Positions 47,860 to 59,300 of a DNA stretch of 64,000 nucleotides are shown in pieces; the stretch's first letter is position 1; every line of letters starts with the position of its first letter. This DNA is from Persicaria tinctoria (lineage: Eukaryota > Streptophyta > Magnoliopsida > Caryophyllales > Polygonaceae): the NCBI GenBank assembly GCA_037127255.1, contig JBANSL010000004.1, forward strand, positions 26,915,967 through 26,979,966. The letters are read 5' to 3'. The notes beneath the pieces were generated by a model. It ran no database searches and had not been told where the DNA came from. It saw only the letters and a list, made by a program, of their open reading frames with translations. A program made the position numbers and the translations under genes.

Positions 47860-49791
47860 TGATGTCTACTAAAATAGTCATGTTGAAATGCACAGTTTAG
47901 CTCCGTATTCTATACACTTTGCATATTTCGGGTTGAGAATATGTCGAATTTATGTAATATGTGCTTATTTGACAGAAATGGAGATCTACATAAGTTATGG
48001 TTTAATATTACAGAATTTGGAGCCATTTCGGGAGAAAACTAAGAAGCAAAGACGGAGGCTGAAGATTACTCGATATCGACTTCTTTTCCTCGATATCGAC
48101 AAACAATGTCCGGGCACATCACTGATCGAGGACCACCAGATCGAGGAACTTAAGGCAAAGTTCCTCGACTCCAGAAATTTACTCGATATCGAGTACTCTA
48201 CTCGATATCGACAAAGCCCTGAAGACCAACCCGGAGTCGAGGAACATAAGCTGATCGAGAAGCCGAAGATGAAGACATGTCGGGGAACACTTAATCGATA
48301 TCGAGTACTCTACTCGATATCGACAAGAGCAAAGTCACATGTCCGACCAATGTCGACGTGAGTTGCTCGACCAAGACAAGCCAACCAAGTCGATGAAGCC
48401 AATGTCCTCGATATCGAGTAATCTACTCGATATCGACAATACCTGAGAGCCAGTGTCCGAGCAGATCGAAGACCAGCAACTCGACACCACCAAGCTAGCC
48501 GAAGTCGACGTCCATGTTCCTCGATATCGAGGAGTTTACTCGATATCGAGTAGAAAGAACCTGATCCACGTTACGCGGTTTGAGCTGTCCTACACGATTT
48601 TGGCTTGCTTGGGACGAAAGGAATCCGATTTTATCCAAGTTTATCAAGATCCATCCATGGAGAAGAGGATTTATCCACTTGAAGATAGTTTAGCCTTTTA
48701 GATATATTTCCCTTTTTTAGATAAATTTTTCTTTTGTTAATGTTTTATCCTTAGATATAGATAGAGATTTCTAGCCTTGATTAGCAAAAATTAGAAGCCT
48801 ATAAATAAAGCCTTAGGGGGCTGAGTTTTATTCATTCAATTTCAGTAGGAGAAGTAGTAGTAGAGAGAGAAAGAGAGGCCGAGTGGAGCAACAGAGCGAA
48901 AGTGATCTGGCTTTGTTCGGTTTGTACTTTCTTCAGTTTGGTTTAATGCAAGTAGTTTATTTTCCATCAAGAATGTCTGAGATTGCGATGAAGCGCGAGT
49001 AGTCCACGTACTTCTAGGGTTGGGGTGAGCCGAACGATAGCCATGCGTCTTTGAGGTAAAGATCCGACTTTTATCATGTTTTGAGCATCTACTACTTGTT
49101 ATGTGTTTATTACCCATGTAATGGAGGTCCATGGTAACAACTTGGATTATAAACATAAAATTAGTAGATACAATTAGGGTTTCTTGAAAGAGTTGTCTAA
49201 TTTTTGGAAAAGGCGAAAGCTTCGTCCTTCGATGCGATTTACATGATTATCTGTTTTATTCCTGCCTTATGTATGCTTGGTTATTGTTGTTGCAAACCCC
49301 GATCTTGGAAGTTGTCTTTTATACATGGTTTATTTCGAATCCCACAAGCATTGTTCTTTATTATTTCGTTTTAAGTTTATGTTCTTCCTCGATATCGACT
49401 AAATCTGGTTGATATCGAGTACTGATATTCGATCGATGAAGATCGCTGTAGCTTTTTCTGTGCAGGTGCTCGACAAGGACTTCATCGACATCGACGAGTT
49501 TACTCGATATCGAGTAGAACTTACTCGATATCGACAACCACCTGTGACTGCTGTTGCGCTGTTCGACTTGTCCGATCTTTTGTCGACTAACCCTAGTCGA
49601 GATCGACAACCTATGGTCGACTTTTGTTCGTGAGATTCCACCGCTGCCTAGGATCCGCTGACACGCTTCCTCGTGGATCGATCCTGAATTTCTCTTACTA
49701 CATTAGGAGGAGGTCTTGTAATTATTTGCGTGGGCATAATCTGGTTTGATTTATTTTATAATATTTTGAACTCGATTTCCTCCTTACAACA
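47860..49791 (+). repeat. Solo LTR related to Element B (1,932 bp)
   Basis: TGATGTCTACTAAAATAG to CTCCTTACAACA, flanked by a perfect 5-bp duplication (gtgtt at 47855-47859 and 49792-49796). No internal region is present, so it arose by LTR-LTR recombination after insertion. It aligns in outline with 43852-45702 (same ends, TATA box CCTATAAATAAAG at 48798, same distal phrases) but is diverged, a separate subfamily. It carries a much denser array of TCGATATCGA palindromes. Confidence 0.92.
48064..48555. repeat. Array of TCGATATCGA palindromes in the solo LTR
   Basis: At least ten copies of (A/C)(C/T)TCGATATCGA(C/G) occur in about 490 bp. Eight of them form four pairs separated by a short spacer (near 48180, 48297, 48411 and 48523), for example TACTCTACTCGATATCGAC. 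Further copies lie at about 49388-49420 and 49503-49535. The left and right LTRs of Element B have the same type of motif in sequence-diverged form (TCGACNTCGA, TCGAAGTCGA). Function unknown. Confidence 0.9.
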
Positions 49792-49796
49792 GTGTT

Positions 49797-50902
49797 CTGG
49801 TGGCCTAACCCTCTTTGTATCGGTCTGTTTTGGTCAATTATGTCCCCCCCCCCCCGATTTGATCTACGAGTTGGGGTTGTGAATCATTCCTTTGGTTCTC
49901 TGCCTTATTCTCGTCCGATTCCTGTAGTTCTGTGTTGGGGGGGGGGGGGGGGGGGGCTTCATTTCAAATTCTGGGTTGTTGCCGCCTCCCTCCGATCGTC
50001 ACCGCCTAATTTGGCCTCGGTCGCGGTCATTTCCTCTGTTCCCTAACCTTTTTCCTTGGGCCCTAAGGTTATCCCTTGGGCCCGAGGAGGCCCAAAAAAT
50101 TTGTCCTTTGAGCCCAAGGCTTACCCTTTGGCCTAGAGCAGGCCCGTAAAAATTTATTTCGTATGTATATATTTTCACCTAACTATATATACATATATTG
50201 ATTAAAACCACACAAGGTATCAAACTCCACTCGTATGGGCATGTACTAATTCCCATTAGGGTTGACTAAATCCGGATAGGGTTTCTAGGTGTTATTTTCG
50301 TAAGCGATATACGGCTCTGTGGTGGCGTGGCCTGACGATTTTCTCTGTGGATTTGATTCTTGTTGTCCGAGTTGGGATATGTTAGGGTCGTGGTGGTGTG
50401 TATCGTGGCATCTCCACTTCTCGGGTTAACTCCTTTCCTGAAGTTTCGTCCTCACTGCCCACAGGATGATCGGGTCCTGATGTATCTCTGGCATATGGTT
50501 CTGCTTCAGAGTGGGGCTTGGCTTCGTCCGTCGTCTTCGTCCACATCTAGTTTGGTTTAGGTCTGCTTGGTTTCATTGGTGTAGAGTGTGTTTGTCTGAA
50601 TTTGCACCATTATATATATGGTTTTTTGACGGTTCTCCAGTCTACCTTCGAGTTTCAGATATTTCTTAACTCGAATTCTTATCTAATAAAAAAATTAATA
50701 TATTAAAACATATAACGTAGTTTTATCATACATTTCAAATAGCTAAAAATATATAATTTTTTTTTATAATTTCATATCTTTATTACCAATTGAATGTATA
50801 GAAAAAGTATGAATTATAAAAAAAATTAATAATTATATAATTTTAAACATTTTATAAAAATTATTTAAAAAATCATATTAACAACATTCTTATCTTAAAA
50901 AA
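49797..50902. other. Unassigned sequence with C12 and G20 tracts
   Basis: Continuation of the sequence interrupted by the solo LTR. It has a run of 12 C (49844-49855) and a run of 20 G (49937-49956). Repeated phrases CTTTGGGCCC/CCTTGGGCCC occur near 50055-50140. A T/G-rich section, 50300-50600, resembles transcribed but non-coding DNA; frames in it are short. 50640-50900 is AT-rich. No gene recognised. Confidence 0.45.
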
Positions 50903-51215
50903 TGGAATCTGGGGCGGAGCAGAAGGGAGCACGGAGGAGCACGTGCCTCCATCCCTCATTTGACAAACCCTTTTTATGTATTCTCCTCGTTGATAACTTT
51001 TTTTTGATATGTATAATACGTCTTAATCTAATATATGAGAAAAAAGTTATGAATATTTAAAATTTAAACGTATATTAATCGCTTAATATTATTTTAATAA
51101 ACTACTATGTTTTTATATTTTAATTTATTCGAAATTCAAATACAATAATTCATCTCGAGATCGAGCTTTCAAACAAGAGGTTATATTACTCATTTCAACA
51201 ATTAGGTAAGATACT
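50903..51215 (+). mobile_element. Second hAT-like terminal fragment
   Basis: Starts near CTGGGGCGGAGCAGAAGGG and then follows the sequence order of 46712-47040 (CTCATTTGACAAACC, TGTATTCTC, AATTCATCTCGAGA, AGAGGTTATA.TACTCATTTC, ACAATTAG) with many substitutions. The two are diverged copies of one repeat. Ends are not sharply defined. Confidence 0.5.
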
Positions 51216-51628
51216 GAAATTGAATATTTTTTTTAGTTGGTTTTGTCTACTATCTCATTGTTTATTATGTTGTTTTTCTCATCCTTATTTTGTTAGTTTT
51301 TCCTCTTTTGCTATTTCATTTATTTATTTATTTTTCTTACTTTTAAATGAGAAAAAGATGATGTTAATATTTTATACTAAACCAACATCATTTGTTATCA
51401 TATTATTATATAGAGTTACATTTTGCTATTAATTTAAACTAACAAAGCGACGTCGCTTTATTCCAAAATTACAATGTTTATATCGAAAACTTTAGGGCCC
51501 ACCACTTAATGGAGTAAATATTAGATTAATTAAGACGTTTGGGGCAATATGATAAACGTCCAAATTGCCAAATTCATATAAAAAAAAACAATCCCAAACG
51601 ACATATATTTGTATACAAATAATATCAA
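51216..51628. other. AT-rich spacer before the long unknown frame
   Basis: T-rich to about 51340, then AT-rich. Nothing recognisable apart from poly-T and poly-A runs. Confidence 0.5.
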
Positions 51629-53557
51629 ATGCAATATGCCAATACATCCATGGATCCGGACCAAAAAAACCCACGCACGCGCCTGAGAACACGCCCCCAA
51701 TTCTCCTCCCAACACCCACCCCCATCTGAGAAAACCCTAGAAAAAAACTCAAACAAATCTCCCAGATTCAACCTACGACAACGACGTCTTCTCTTCAAGA
51801 ACATAGATCCATGGATTTTCAAGCTTAATCCCACTATTTTTCACCAAATCAAATCTTTGTTGTTCTGGATTTGGGCTGCTTTCCCAATTCATAGCATGAC
51901 CCATCAAAAATTTGTTTGTAAACAAAGAAATCTCCTCAAAAAGCAAAGACCGCCGACCGGATCCTGGTTCGGCCTCCCTCTTATGGCTTGGTTCGTGTCC
52001 TTGGTCTGCCTCCCTCAATCAGGTCCTGTACTTTGGTATATCGTCGCGGCTAAGGCCTGTTCGGATTTCTCGGTCCTTGGTGTGGCTAGGAGTCTCTTTG
52101 GTGCTCTGTCTGCGCAGTTTTTTCATGAGCACTTCCGGATGCTCATTTTCATCCTCTCATCATCACCCAGGTTTGAATCCCTCAACCATCATCTATCTAT
52201 TTTATCTAATCATGCACTCAATCTTTCTTTCCTGATCTTCCATTATATATACCTTGATGTCACCCAATTAAATGCATCTCTTTCACTATCCTTTTTCAAT
52301 ACTAGAATGGGGGTTTCTACTTTTTGTAGCGCCCCCAACCCACAACCACCAAACCCACCAACTGGAAAGCCTTCGGGCGACACCCACCTTAACCCACCAA
52401 CTGGGAAGCCTTCGGGCAACACCCACCTTAACCCACCAACTGGGAAGCCTTCGGGTGACACCCACCTTAACCCATCTCCCTCCAAGTCGTTGAAACACGG
52501 CAAGGACAAAGGGAAGCTTGACATTTTAACACTCTATGCCCAACTCTTAAAAATCAAAACAAACTTCAAGGTCCAAACTGATTCTTTTTTGTTTGGAAAT
52601 CGCATAATAAAACCATGCTTTGACCATTTTTATATGATCTATCACCACTCCATCAATATCTATTTATGTGTTCTTTCATCTGATGATATGATCAGGTTAT
52701 GCACAATCAACCCCCTTCAATATGCTGAAATTTACTCCTATAATAATCACACCCAAATTTTCAAACTCTATAATAATTCTCTCTTTCTTACATATGTTAT
52801 GGTAACTACTGCTACTATGGTTTACTTGTGCGCAACCACCCCATGTTACTTGCCCATGATGAATTTATCTAACGACATCACCACTCTTAATCATAGCATA
52901 GCCAACAGTACGTATACTTGCTTCTTTAACAAGTCCAACTCTGATCGTGTGCCTTACAAACCCTGCTGTGTTTGTTCTCTTTATAATAACATGTTGAACT
53001 CGAAGAAAAAATCTTCAAACATAACTCAAATTGTCCAAATTGACCTTCTTCCTTTTTATATCAGCAAGCTGCACCAACGACTAAACTATTGTCATGTGTC
53101 CAATAATTACACCTACTATAACATTAACTTGCTTGGGCTTATCTCTGATTTGGATCTCTTTTCTTCTCAGAGTCTTGCCCTTCTCATTTTCAACTTATAC
53201 TATTTTGACCTCTACTATAATGTACTAAACTTATGGTTTCATTACTGGTTGACTTACGGTCTCTGTTATTACTTTGTCAACTTTGTATCTGATCGTCCTC
53301 CGTTTGTACTAAAGGTTTTATCTTACATACTTGCTTACTATATGGAAAACCACAACTCTCTTATTAACTCACCTGTTGTCTTAACCTACTGCCGGTTCTC
53401 TCAAATTCGAGCATATTTTCTACTCTGGAAGTTCGATTTTGCAGGGATAATTGCTACCTTTAAGTGCACCCTAACTGTATGCTTTGGTCTTGACATATTT
53501 AAGCTAAAGATGGCTTGTACTATATCATTGTATAAAAACTACCCATATGATATTTGA
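51629..53557 (+). CDS. Long open reading frame of unknown function (642 codons)
   Basis: ATG at 51629 opens 642 codons to TGA at 53555-53557; a second ATG (51653) is also possible. Residues 1-60 are Pro/Arg-rich and the DNA there looks like a plant 5' UTR (AAACCCTAG). About 76-200 is Trp/Phe/Leu-rich. Residues 242-280 are three copies of a 13-residue unit, NPPTGKPSG(D/N)THL (39-bp repeats, 52352-52468). The C-terminal half is rich in Tyr, Asn, Leu and Cys with hydrophobic stretches (for example LALLIFNLYYFDLYY). Many codons end in C or T, and the opposite strand in register has stops, so openness is not a trivial mirror effect. The frame continues in phase for 46 more codons after the TGA. 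No known domain recognised. It may be a real orphan gene, part of a repeat such as a LINE, or a strand-biased non-coding stretch. Confidence 0.4.
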   Translation: MQYANTSMDPDQKNPRTRLRTRPQFSSQHPPPSEKTLEKNSNKSPRFNLRQRRLLFKNIDPWIFKLNPTIFHQIKSLLFWIWAAFPIHSMTHQKFVCKQRNLLKKQRPPTGSWFGLPLMAWFVSLVCLPQSGPVLWYIVAAKACSDFSVLGVARSLFGALSAQFFHEHFRMLIFILSSSPRFESLNHHLSILSNHALNLSFLIFHYIYLDVTQLNASLSLSFFNTRMGVSTFCSAPNPQPPNPPTGKPSGDTHLNPPTGKPSGNTHLNPPTGKPSGDTHLNPSPSKSLKHGKDKGKLDILTLYAQLLKIKTNFKVQTDSFLFGNRIIKPCFDHFYMIYHHSINIYLCVLSSDDMIRLCTINPLQYAEIYSYNNHTQIFKLYNNSLFLTYVMVTTATMVYLCATTPCYLPMMNLSNDITTLNHSIANSTYTCFFNKSNSDRVPYKPCCVCSLYNNMLNSKKKSSNITQIVQIDLLPFYISKLHQRLNYCHVSNNYTYYNINLLGLISDLDLFSSQSLALLIFNLYYFDLYYNVLNLWFHYWLTYGLCYYFVNFVSDRPPFVLKVLSYILAYYMENHNSLINSPVVLTYCRFSQIRAYFLLWKFDFAGIIATFKCTLTVCFGLDIFKLKMACTISLYKNYPYDI

Positions 53558-53712
53558 ATATTTGTAAAAGAAATTAACCAAGCTCGAGTGATCTTTTCAC
53601 TAGAGCAACAAAATCTGAATCTCGTGATGCATGAATGCAATTGGATCCAAGAGATTGAGCAATGCTATACTCAGTATTGGTGGTTGGAGTGCTAGTCTCG
53701 GCTCTCTCTCTC
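53558..53712 (+). other. In-phase continuation of the unknown frame, cut by Element D
   Basis: Directly after the TGA the same frame reads 46 codons (including VKEINQARVIFSLEQQNL and CNWIQEIEQCYTQYWWLEC) to TAG at 53693-53695. Then comes a short CT-rich stretch, at the end of which Element D begins (53713). The composition here (Glu/Gln/Trp) looks more like ordinary protein than the preceding part. Its relation to the upstream frame is uncertain. Confidence 0.4.
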
Positions 53713-56338
53713 TGTAACGGCCTAGAATTATGATTTACGGGTTACGTTTCAAGGGATAAAACCCCTTGTTCGGATCTTGCAATCCAGGTACGGGTCGAGG
53801 TTTCAAACTCATTTTATGATTAGATCAAAGAGGGATTTCAAAGCCTAAAAGTCACGAAGGGTCGTTGGGTACCCTTAACCTGTCTTAAGACTATGTCGCG
53901 AAATTTGATTCAAATGGAAGTAAAGCGGAAGCAACGTTAAGATACAAAGTGTTACGACATAGCCGGGTCAAAAGAAAAACATAAGCGAGTGATTACCATT
54001 TTACCAAGTTAGAATATTAGCTAGGTTCTTTGAATCGCCAAAGGGTTCCCGTCACAGAAGCAAGGAGTAAACAAGATCTGCATAAAATACCTTTAAAAAA
54101 AAGAACGGGGAAAGGAGTCAGATCGAGCCACTCATGCGGGACCGGCAGTCCTCGCTGAGGCCACATAGTATGTGCTATACCTAATAAAGATGCTCTAATG
54201 CAGTACGAAAGTCAAACACACTAGCATGCCCCTAAGTATAATAATGTGCAGAAATACTGTAAAGGGCCCAAGACAATGCCAACTGGCATATCCCTCTCCT
54301 ACCTCCACCCCCTTCCGATAGGGCGGAGACTGGCCAGCTCGTGAATGCATTCCATCATAATCGGGCAGCACGCATGCCTAACCCGCTCCACAATAAAGCC
54401 CGCAGGCATATCATAATATAAGGAAGTTCATGACTCGATTGACTCAGGGTACCCGATGAGGCTGGGCTACCCTATGACCCTAGAAAAGACTCTAGGACTA
54501 TCACAGATAATGGTCGTTCTATTTCAAACGCATAAAGTAAACAGATGCTCAATCAATTAGTGCAACCTAAACATGATACTACATGGCATGCTTGTATGCA
54601 TATGCAACACCTAACACAAAATGCAACATCATGCATGAATGTCCAACCTGAGTAAGCCCCCTAGGGAACTTACCTGAAGATGCAGAACAGCAGGATAATA
54701 CAAGCAAGGGCCCAAATGCAAGTCCAAAAGCAATACACACCTATCATCAAGTCAATTCCATAAGCTACCAGACCGATATTCATACATACAAAACCTAAGT
54801 TCCCAACATACTCAAAACCAACCGATAGTGAAACCGTTTTCCAAAACCTTTCCGATATGATCAACATCAACCAAAATCGTTCTTCTAATTTCCTTCTCAA
54901 AATCAACATCATCAAGCCAAGACAAAATCCCGACATTAATCATTTAAATCCTTAACCAATTTCCCAAAGTCATATTATTAAAACGATTCCGGCATGTTTA
55001 TTCTCAAAATCATTATATAAATAGATTCCAACCATTAAGATTTTTATAAATTACTCAAAACATATAACCAAATACAACACCAAACTAAATCCATTTTTAC
55101 AAACCATGACTATAAAGCAAGGCCAATAAGTCGTTTTAGAATTTCTAAACACATATAAAATCATCACAAAATACTTGTCCAATTAATATCACTTTTAAAC
55201 AATTTAAAATAATTAATAATAATGATAAAAATTCCAAAATAATAGTAAATTAAACTCAGGATGTATTTCGTAATATTATTATGATCATCATTTCAGAAGT
55301 AGTTTTGATTACCATAACATATATCCATAATATATAACACAATTTAGAAATAACAACCCATTAACCAAATGAAATGAAAATAAAAAGCCCAACCCGAAAT
55401 CTGAAGGAAGAGGGAAACCCGGAAGGAATAGGCCCACGACCCGGATCCGGCCCAACTCAACTCTCTCAGCCCCAAACCCGGTTCAGTTAAGACAAAATAA
55501 AAGAAAAGGATGGGAACCCGGTTCATTCCTGAAACCCAAACCAAACCCTGAAGAAAATGATATAACCCGAAAGATAGAATCCGGGTTAAGCCCAACCCGA
55601 TGGCCTAAAGAGAAATAAGAGGGATCATCCTCTTCCTCTAAACTGGGCACAACCGCGATGGAATCGAACGGAATGAAGAGGAATTAGGCTCGCCGGAGCT
55701 CCGTTCCGGCCCAGACTTTGCCCACCCGACCGCCACAGAAATCCGACCAAGACCCACACCGGCAACTACAAACGCGGAAGGAGAGAAGGGAGGAGAGGTG
55801 AGCCGGTGGTGATTTCAGATTCGAACAGGGCTCCGATGGGAGGTTTTTGTGTTTGTTTTCTGGGTTTTGCAGGGAGCAAAATGGGAGAGAGGATAAAGAG
55901 GTGCTTGGGGTATGTGGGCATAAGGAGGGGTGAGGTGAGCTGCTACTCCTGCTAGTGTTGGTCTCCCTTTTGTTTTTTTGTTTTGTTTGATTCTTCCTTG
56001 TTGTGGAAATGGGTTTTGTGGTGTGCTGGGAATAGAAAATGGCAGGGAATCCCAACAGAGGTGAGAGAGAGAGAGAGTTAAGAGAAGAGAAAAGAGAAAA
56101 AGGAATTGAATAGAAGTGGTCAAAAGAGATATTTAAATACCCGAACCAATATCTCGAAACCCGCTCTCACAATCTTACCCTGACTTGATCAAAATAATGC
56201 TTAAAATTTTTCAATCTGAATTAATTGACCTATAAAATCATGCCGGAATTTATTTTAAGAGATTTTAAATAACCCGATTTAAATTCATTTTTACTTTCTT
56301 TTTCCGAGAATTAGGATTTAAAAATTCGGGCCTTTACA
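53713..56338 (-). repeat. 3' LTR of Element D (2,626 bp)
   Basis: Plus strand TGTAACGGCCTAG to GGGCCTTTACA. 53713-55800 aligns with 61578-63662 of the 5' LTR at roughly 98% by eye; 55801-56338 does not match the 5' LTR. Its outer start on the minus strand (TGTAAAGGCCCGAATTTTTAAA) resembles the start of the Gypsy-C LTR. A TATA-like TATTTAAATA (56130-56139) lies at a plausible promoter position. An 88-codon hydrophobic frame (54670-54936, minus) is shared with the other LTR with one residue changed; I do not consider it a proven gene. Confidence 0.9.
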
Positions 56339-59300
56339 TCATCCACCTCTAAAAACAAGTCTCGTCCCCGAGACTAAAACCAAAATGAAGTAGGGGATGA
56401 AGTTGAAATTGATGAGTCCAAGGACCATGTTCAAGGATCTTGTAATCATCTCGGTTGCGTCTTCCGGGATTCTCACAACATCCTAGTCACGGTCGTGACA
56501 TCTCCAATTGGCCTTGACAAGTATGCGATAAACGCCCCTATCACATCCTCGCTTCGACTTTTCGGAAGTACCACAAGTCTAAAAGTTCTACAATAGCATC
56601 ACTAGGTCTTAGCAAGCACCCTATAGGCACCCCCATAAAATGCATGTATCCACTTCGTGAAGTATCATAGAGTTGCCCGGGCTTGAAAAGTTTCTAAAGA
56701 GATTCCGCAATTGAAAATAAAGATTAGCCTTAAAATCGTTGAAATTCTTGGTAACGTTCATTCTTTTACAATCTAAGTTGGTCCTTTTTTCAAAATCGTT
56801 CAAATTCTCCACATCCAACATCTAATCAAGCAATCTTACACCAAAACAAGTCAAATCCTTTCAAATCAAGATTTCGTCAAAATCTTCCAACCACCAGATC
56901 AATTTCTCGCATACCAAACAATCAAATTCAGAAGCTGGGAGGTGGAATCATTCACCTATAAGGGCTAATCCCATATTCTCTTCCTAGTTTCCAGAATCAA
57001 AACAAGTTACCAGTCTCAATTCAAGCAAGCTTCACAAGCCATAAGAAATGCATAACCAAATAACCAACCAATCTCCAATCAGTACATCATATGACAAGTC
57101 TCAAACATATGCCAACACAGTGCCACAAGGTCACATCAACATCTCTACATCCTACTATGGGTCATAATACGCATCTCAACCACATAACAAAATCGTAATA
57201 AACGTCTCGACGTCACATCAGAAGTCATAAAAGTATCACCTCATCATAGAGTCAACGAACCAAAATGCATTGTCAACACACCAACACAACAAAATCATGC
57301 CATTAAGATTCAGCAAAAGGGGAGGTCAAGCAGCATATCAATCATCGAATGTCAGCATACTCACCAGACATCATCTTAACTCATCACAGCGCCATGTAGC
57401 GATCATTTAGTAATCAGACGTCATCATCTCACATATATATAAATCGTATTCATTTTGAAAGCCATATTCGTGATGTAACATATCCATAAGCATGCTTGCT
57501 AAATATATAATACAACATCATGCTTACTACCACATATTATAACATCATGCTTTCACTCCATAACATAACATCACATTTTCACATAATAACACATCATTAT
57601 CTCGTATATCATATCACGACACATCCTAACATGCTCCTAAAACAACATAGCAGAGCAACAATATATCATGACAACATCTGTCACTACCAACTAGATTTCA
57701 ATATTGCATAACAACATGTAATATCATTCTGTATCAGATCCATCATAGTTGCTATCTAACATCATGCCAGCAAATATAATTAAATCACATAATCAAGAAA
57801 ATTCTCACGTCATACCAGTCAAAATAAAATACAATCCCCACTCGCCCATCCCCACTCTCAAGCCAAGACTAATCCTCTTCTAGACTCGTCAATGTCAACT
57901 CGGACAAAATTCTCCAAACAAATCTCAATTCATCTCGATGCTCAAATCTCACCCCTCATTCCATCAAGCACTCCCACACACCATCCACCCTTAAGAACCC
58001 AACTCTTATCTCTAACTTCACACCCGAGAACCCTCTCATACCATATCCTCAATACTCTCAAAAGTCATTGCCCACACTTCATATACTACTCAAGACATCA
58101 CAAGCATCATACCCTACTAACCACATGGATCCCTCTCTCGTGTCTTACCTCGTAATACCATCGATCATCCTAACCGCCTAAAATTCTTTTACCACTCATC
58201 AACCACTCCATAAGGGAACCCTCACCTACAAGTTCAAAGAAGAAGCAATCATGGACATTATTACACATAAGGATCACATCATATCAACTAGCATCTATAT
58301 CAATAGCATCATTAATTCAGCATTAAACATTGCAACTGCGTCGATAAATCTCAATTTACTGTCATGCTCAATCATTATTACAAATCATCATATGTGCACA
58401 TAATCAAGTCAAGCTACCAAGTTTCATCATAACCTTATCTAATAGACAGTTCAGGTTTCTCAGCATTTGCAGTTCACATTTTATAGGTAACGAATTTAGA
58501 TCATGCTTAGCAGCTCAAGCATCAACGCATCAAGACATCATGTACATTAGAACTGTAAGGCACCAAATCATATCATCGTAAACAACAGACAATCACACAA
58601 CAATTATTACCAAGTCAGCACATCAACACATAAATGTCACCATCAAAGCAGTGCAACATAGTTATCAACATATTCAGAAAGGTTAGCGATTCAAACAGAG
58701 GACACTCCCGCCTGCAATTCATATCGTACTTGATAGCCGCAATCCTCGAAACATACTTTTCCCACCAACACCGTCGATCATGAGGCTTATGGGTTATGGG
58801 CCCACACTTCTACTGCAATGTTCTAGCGCCATGTAACTTTTCGTTTTCTCTTCCATGTGGTCGTTCACCCAAATGTATCGCGCAAGAGTCCAAGTTAGGG
58901 GAGATATGGGATTGATAAGAAAAGACAACTCAAATTCCTTTCGGGGACAAACACGGGTCACAACTACAGACGACAATACTAGAGAGAAGACTCTGACCCG
59001 AGAATAGTAACAACGCCCTTATGGAGGTCTAGTAGGTTGCCATCGTGACAACCAGAACCAATTTCATTATGGGGCATATCAATCATTTAATCCACACTAA
59101 CATGTACCTATCACGAGGAGCACAACATACATATTCATTCCAGAAAGACATAATCGAGTGCTACCCGAATGCATGCGAGACAAGATAGTAGTATATTATC
59201 CCATGAAAGCAGATATGCCTAGCAACTAAAGCAAGATATGCGGGATTTAACAGGCATCACAATTATCATCTACATGAACAATGCACGAGCTTTGGGTATG

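Noticed and set aside
57892..58155. 87-codon frame inside the Element D interior
   Set aside because: His/Thr/Ser-rich, generated by the CATCA/CAC-rich DNA; no support from a second frame or motif.
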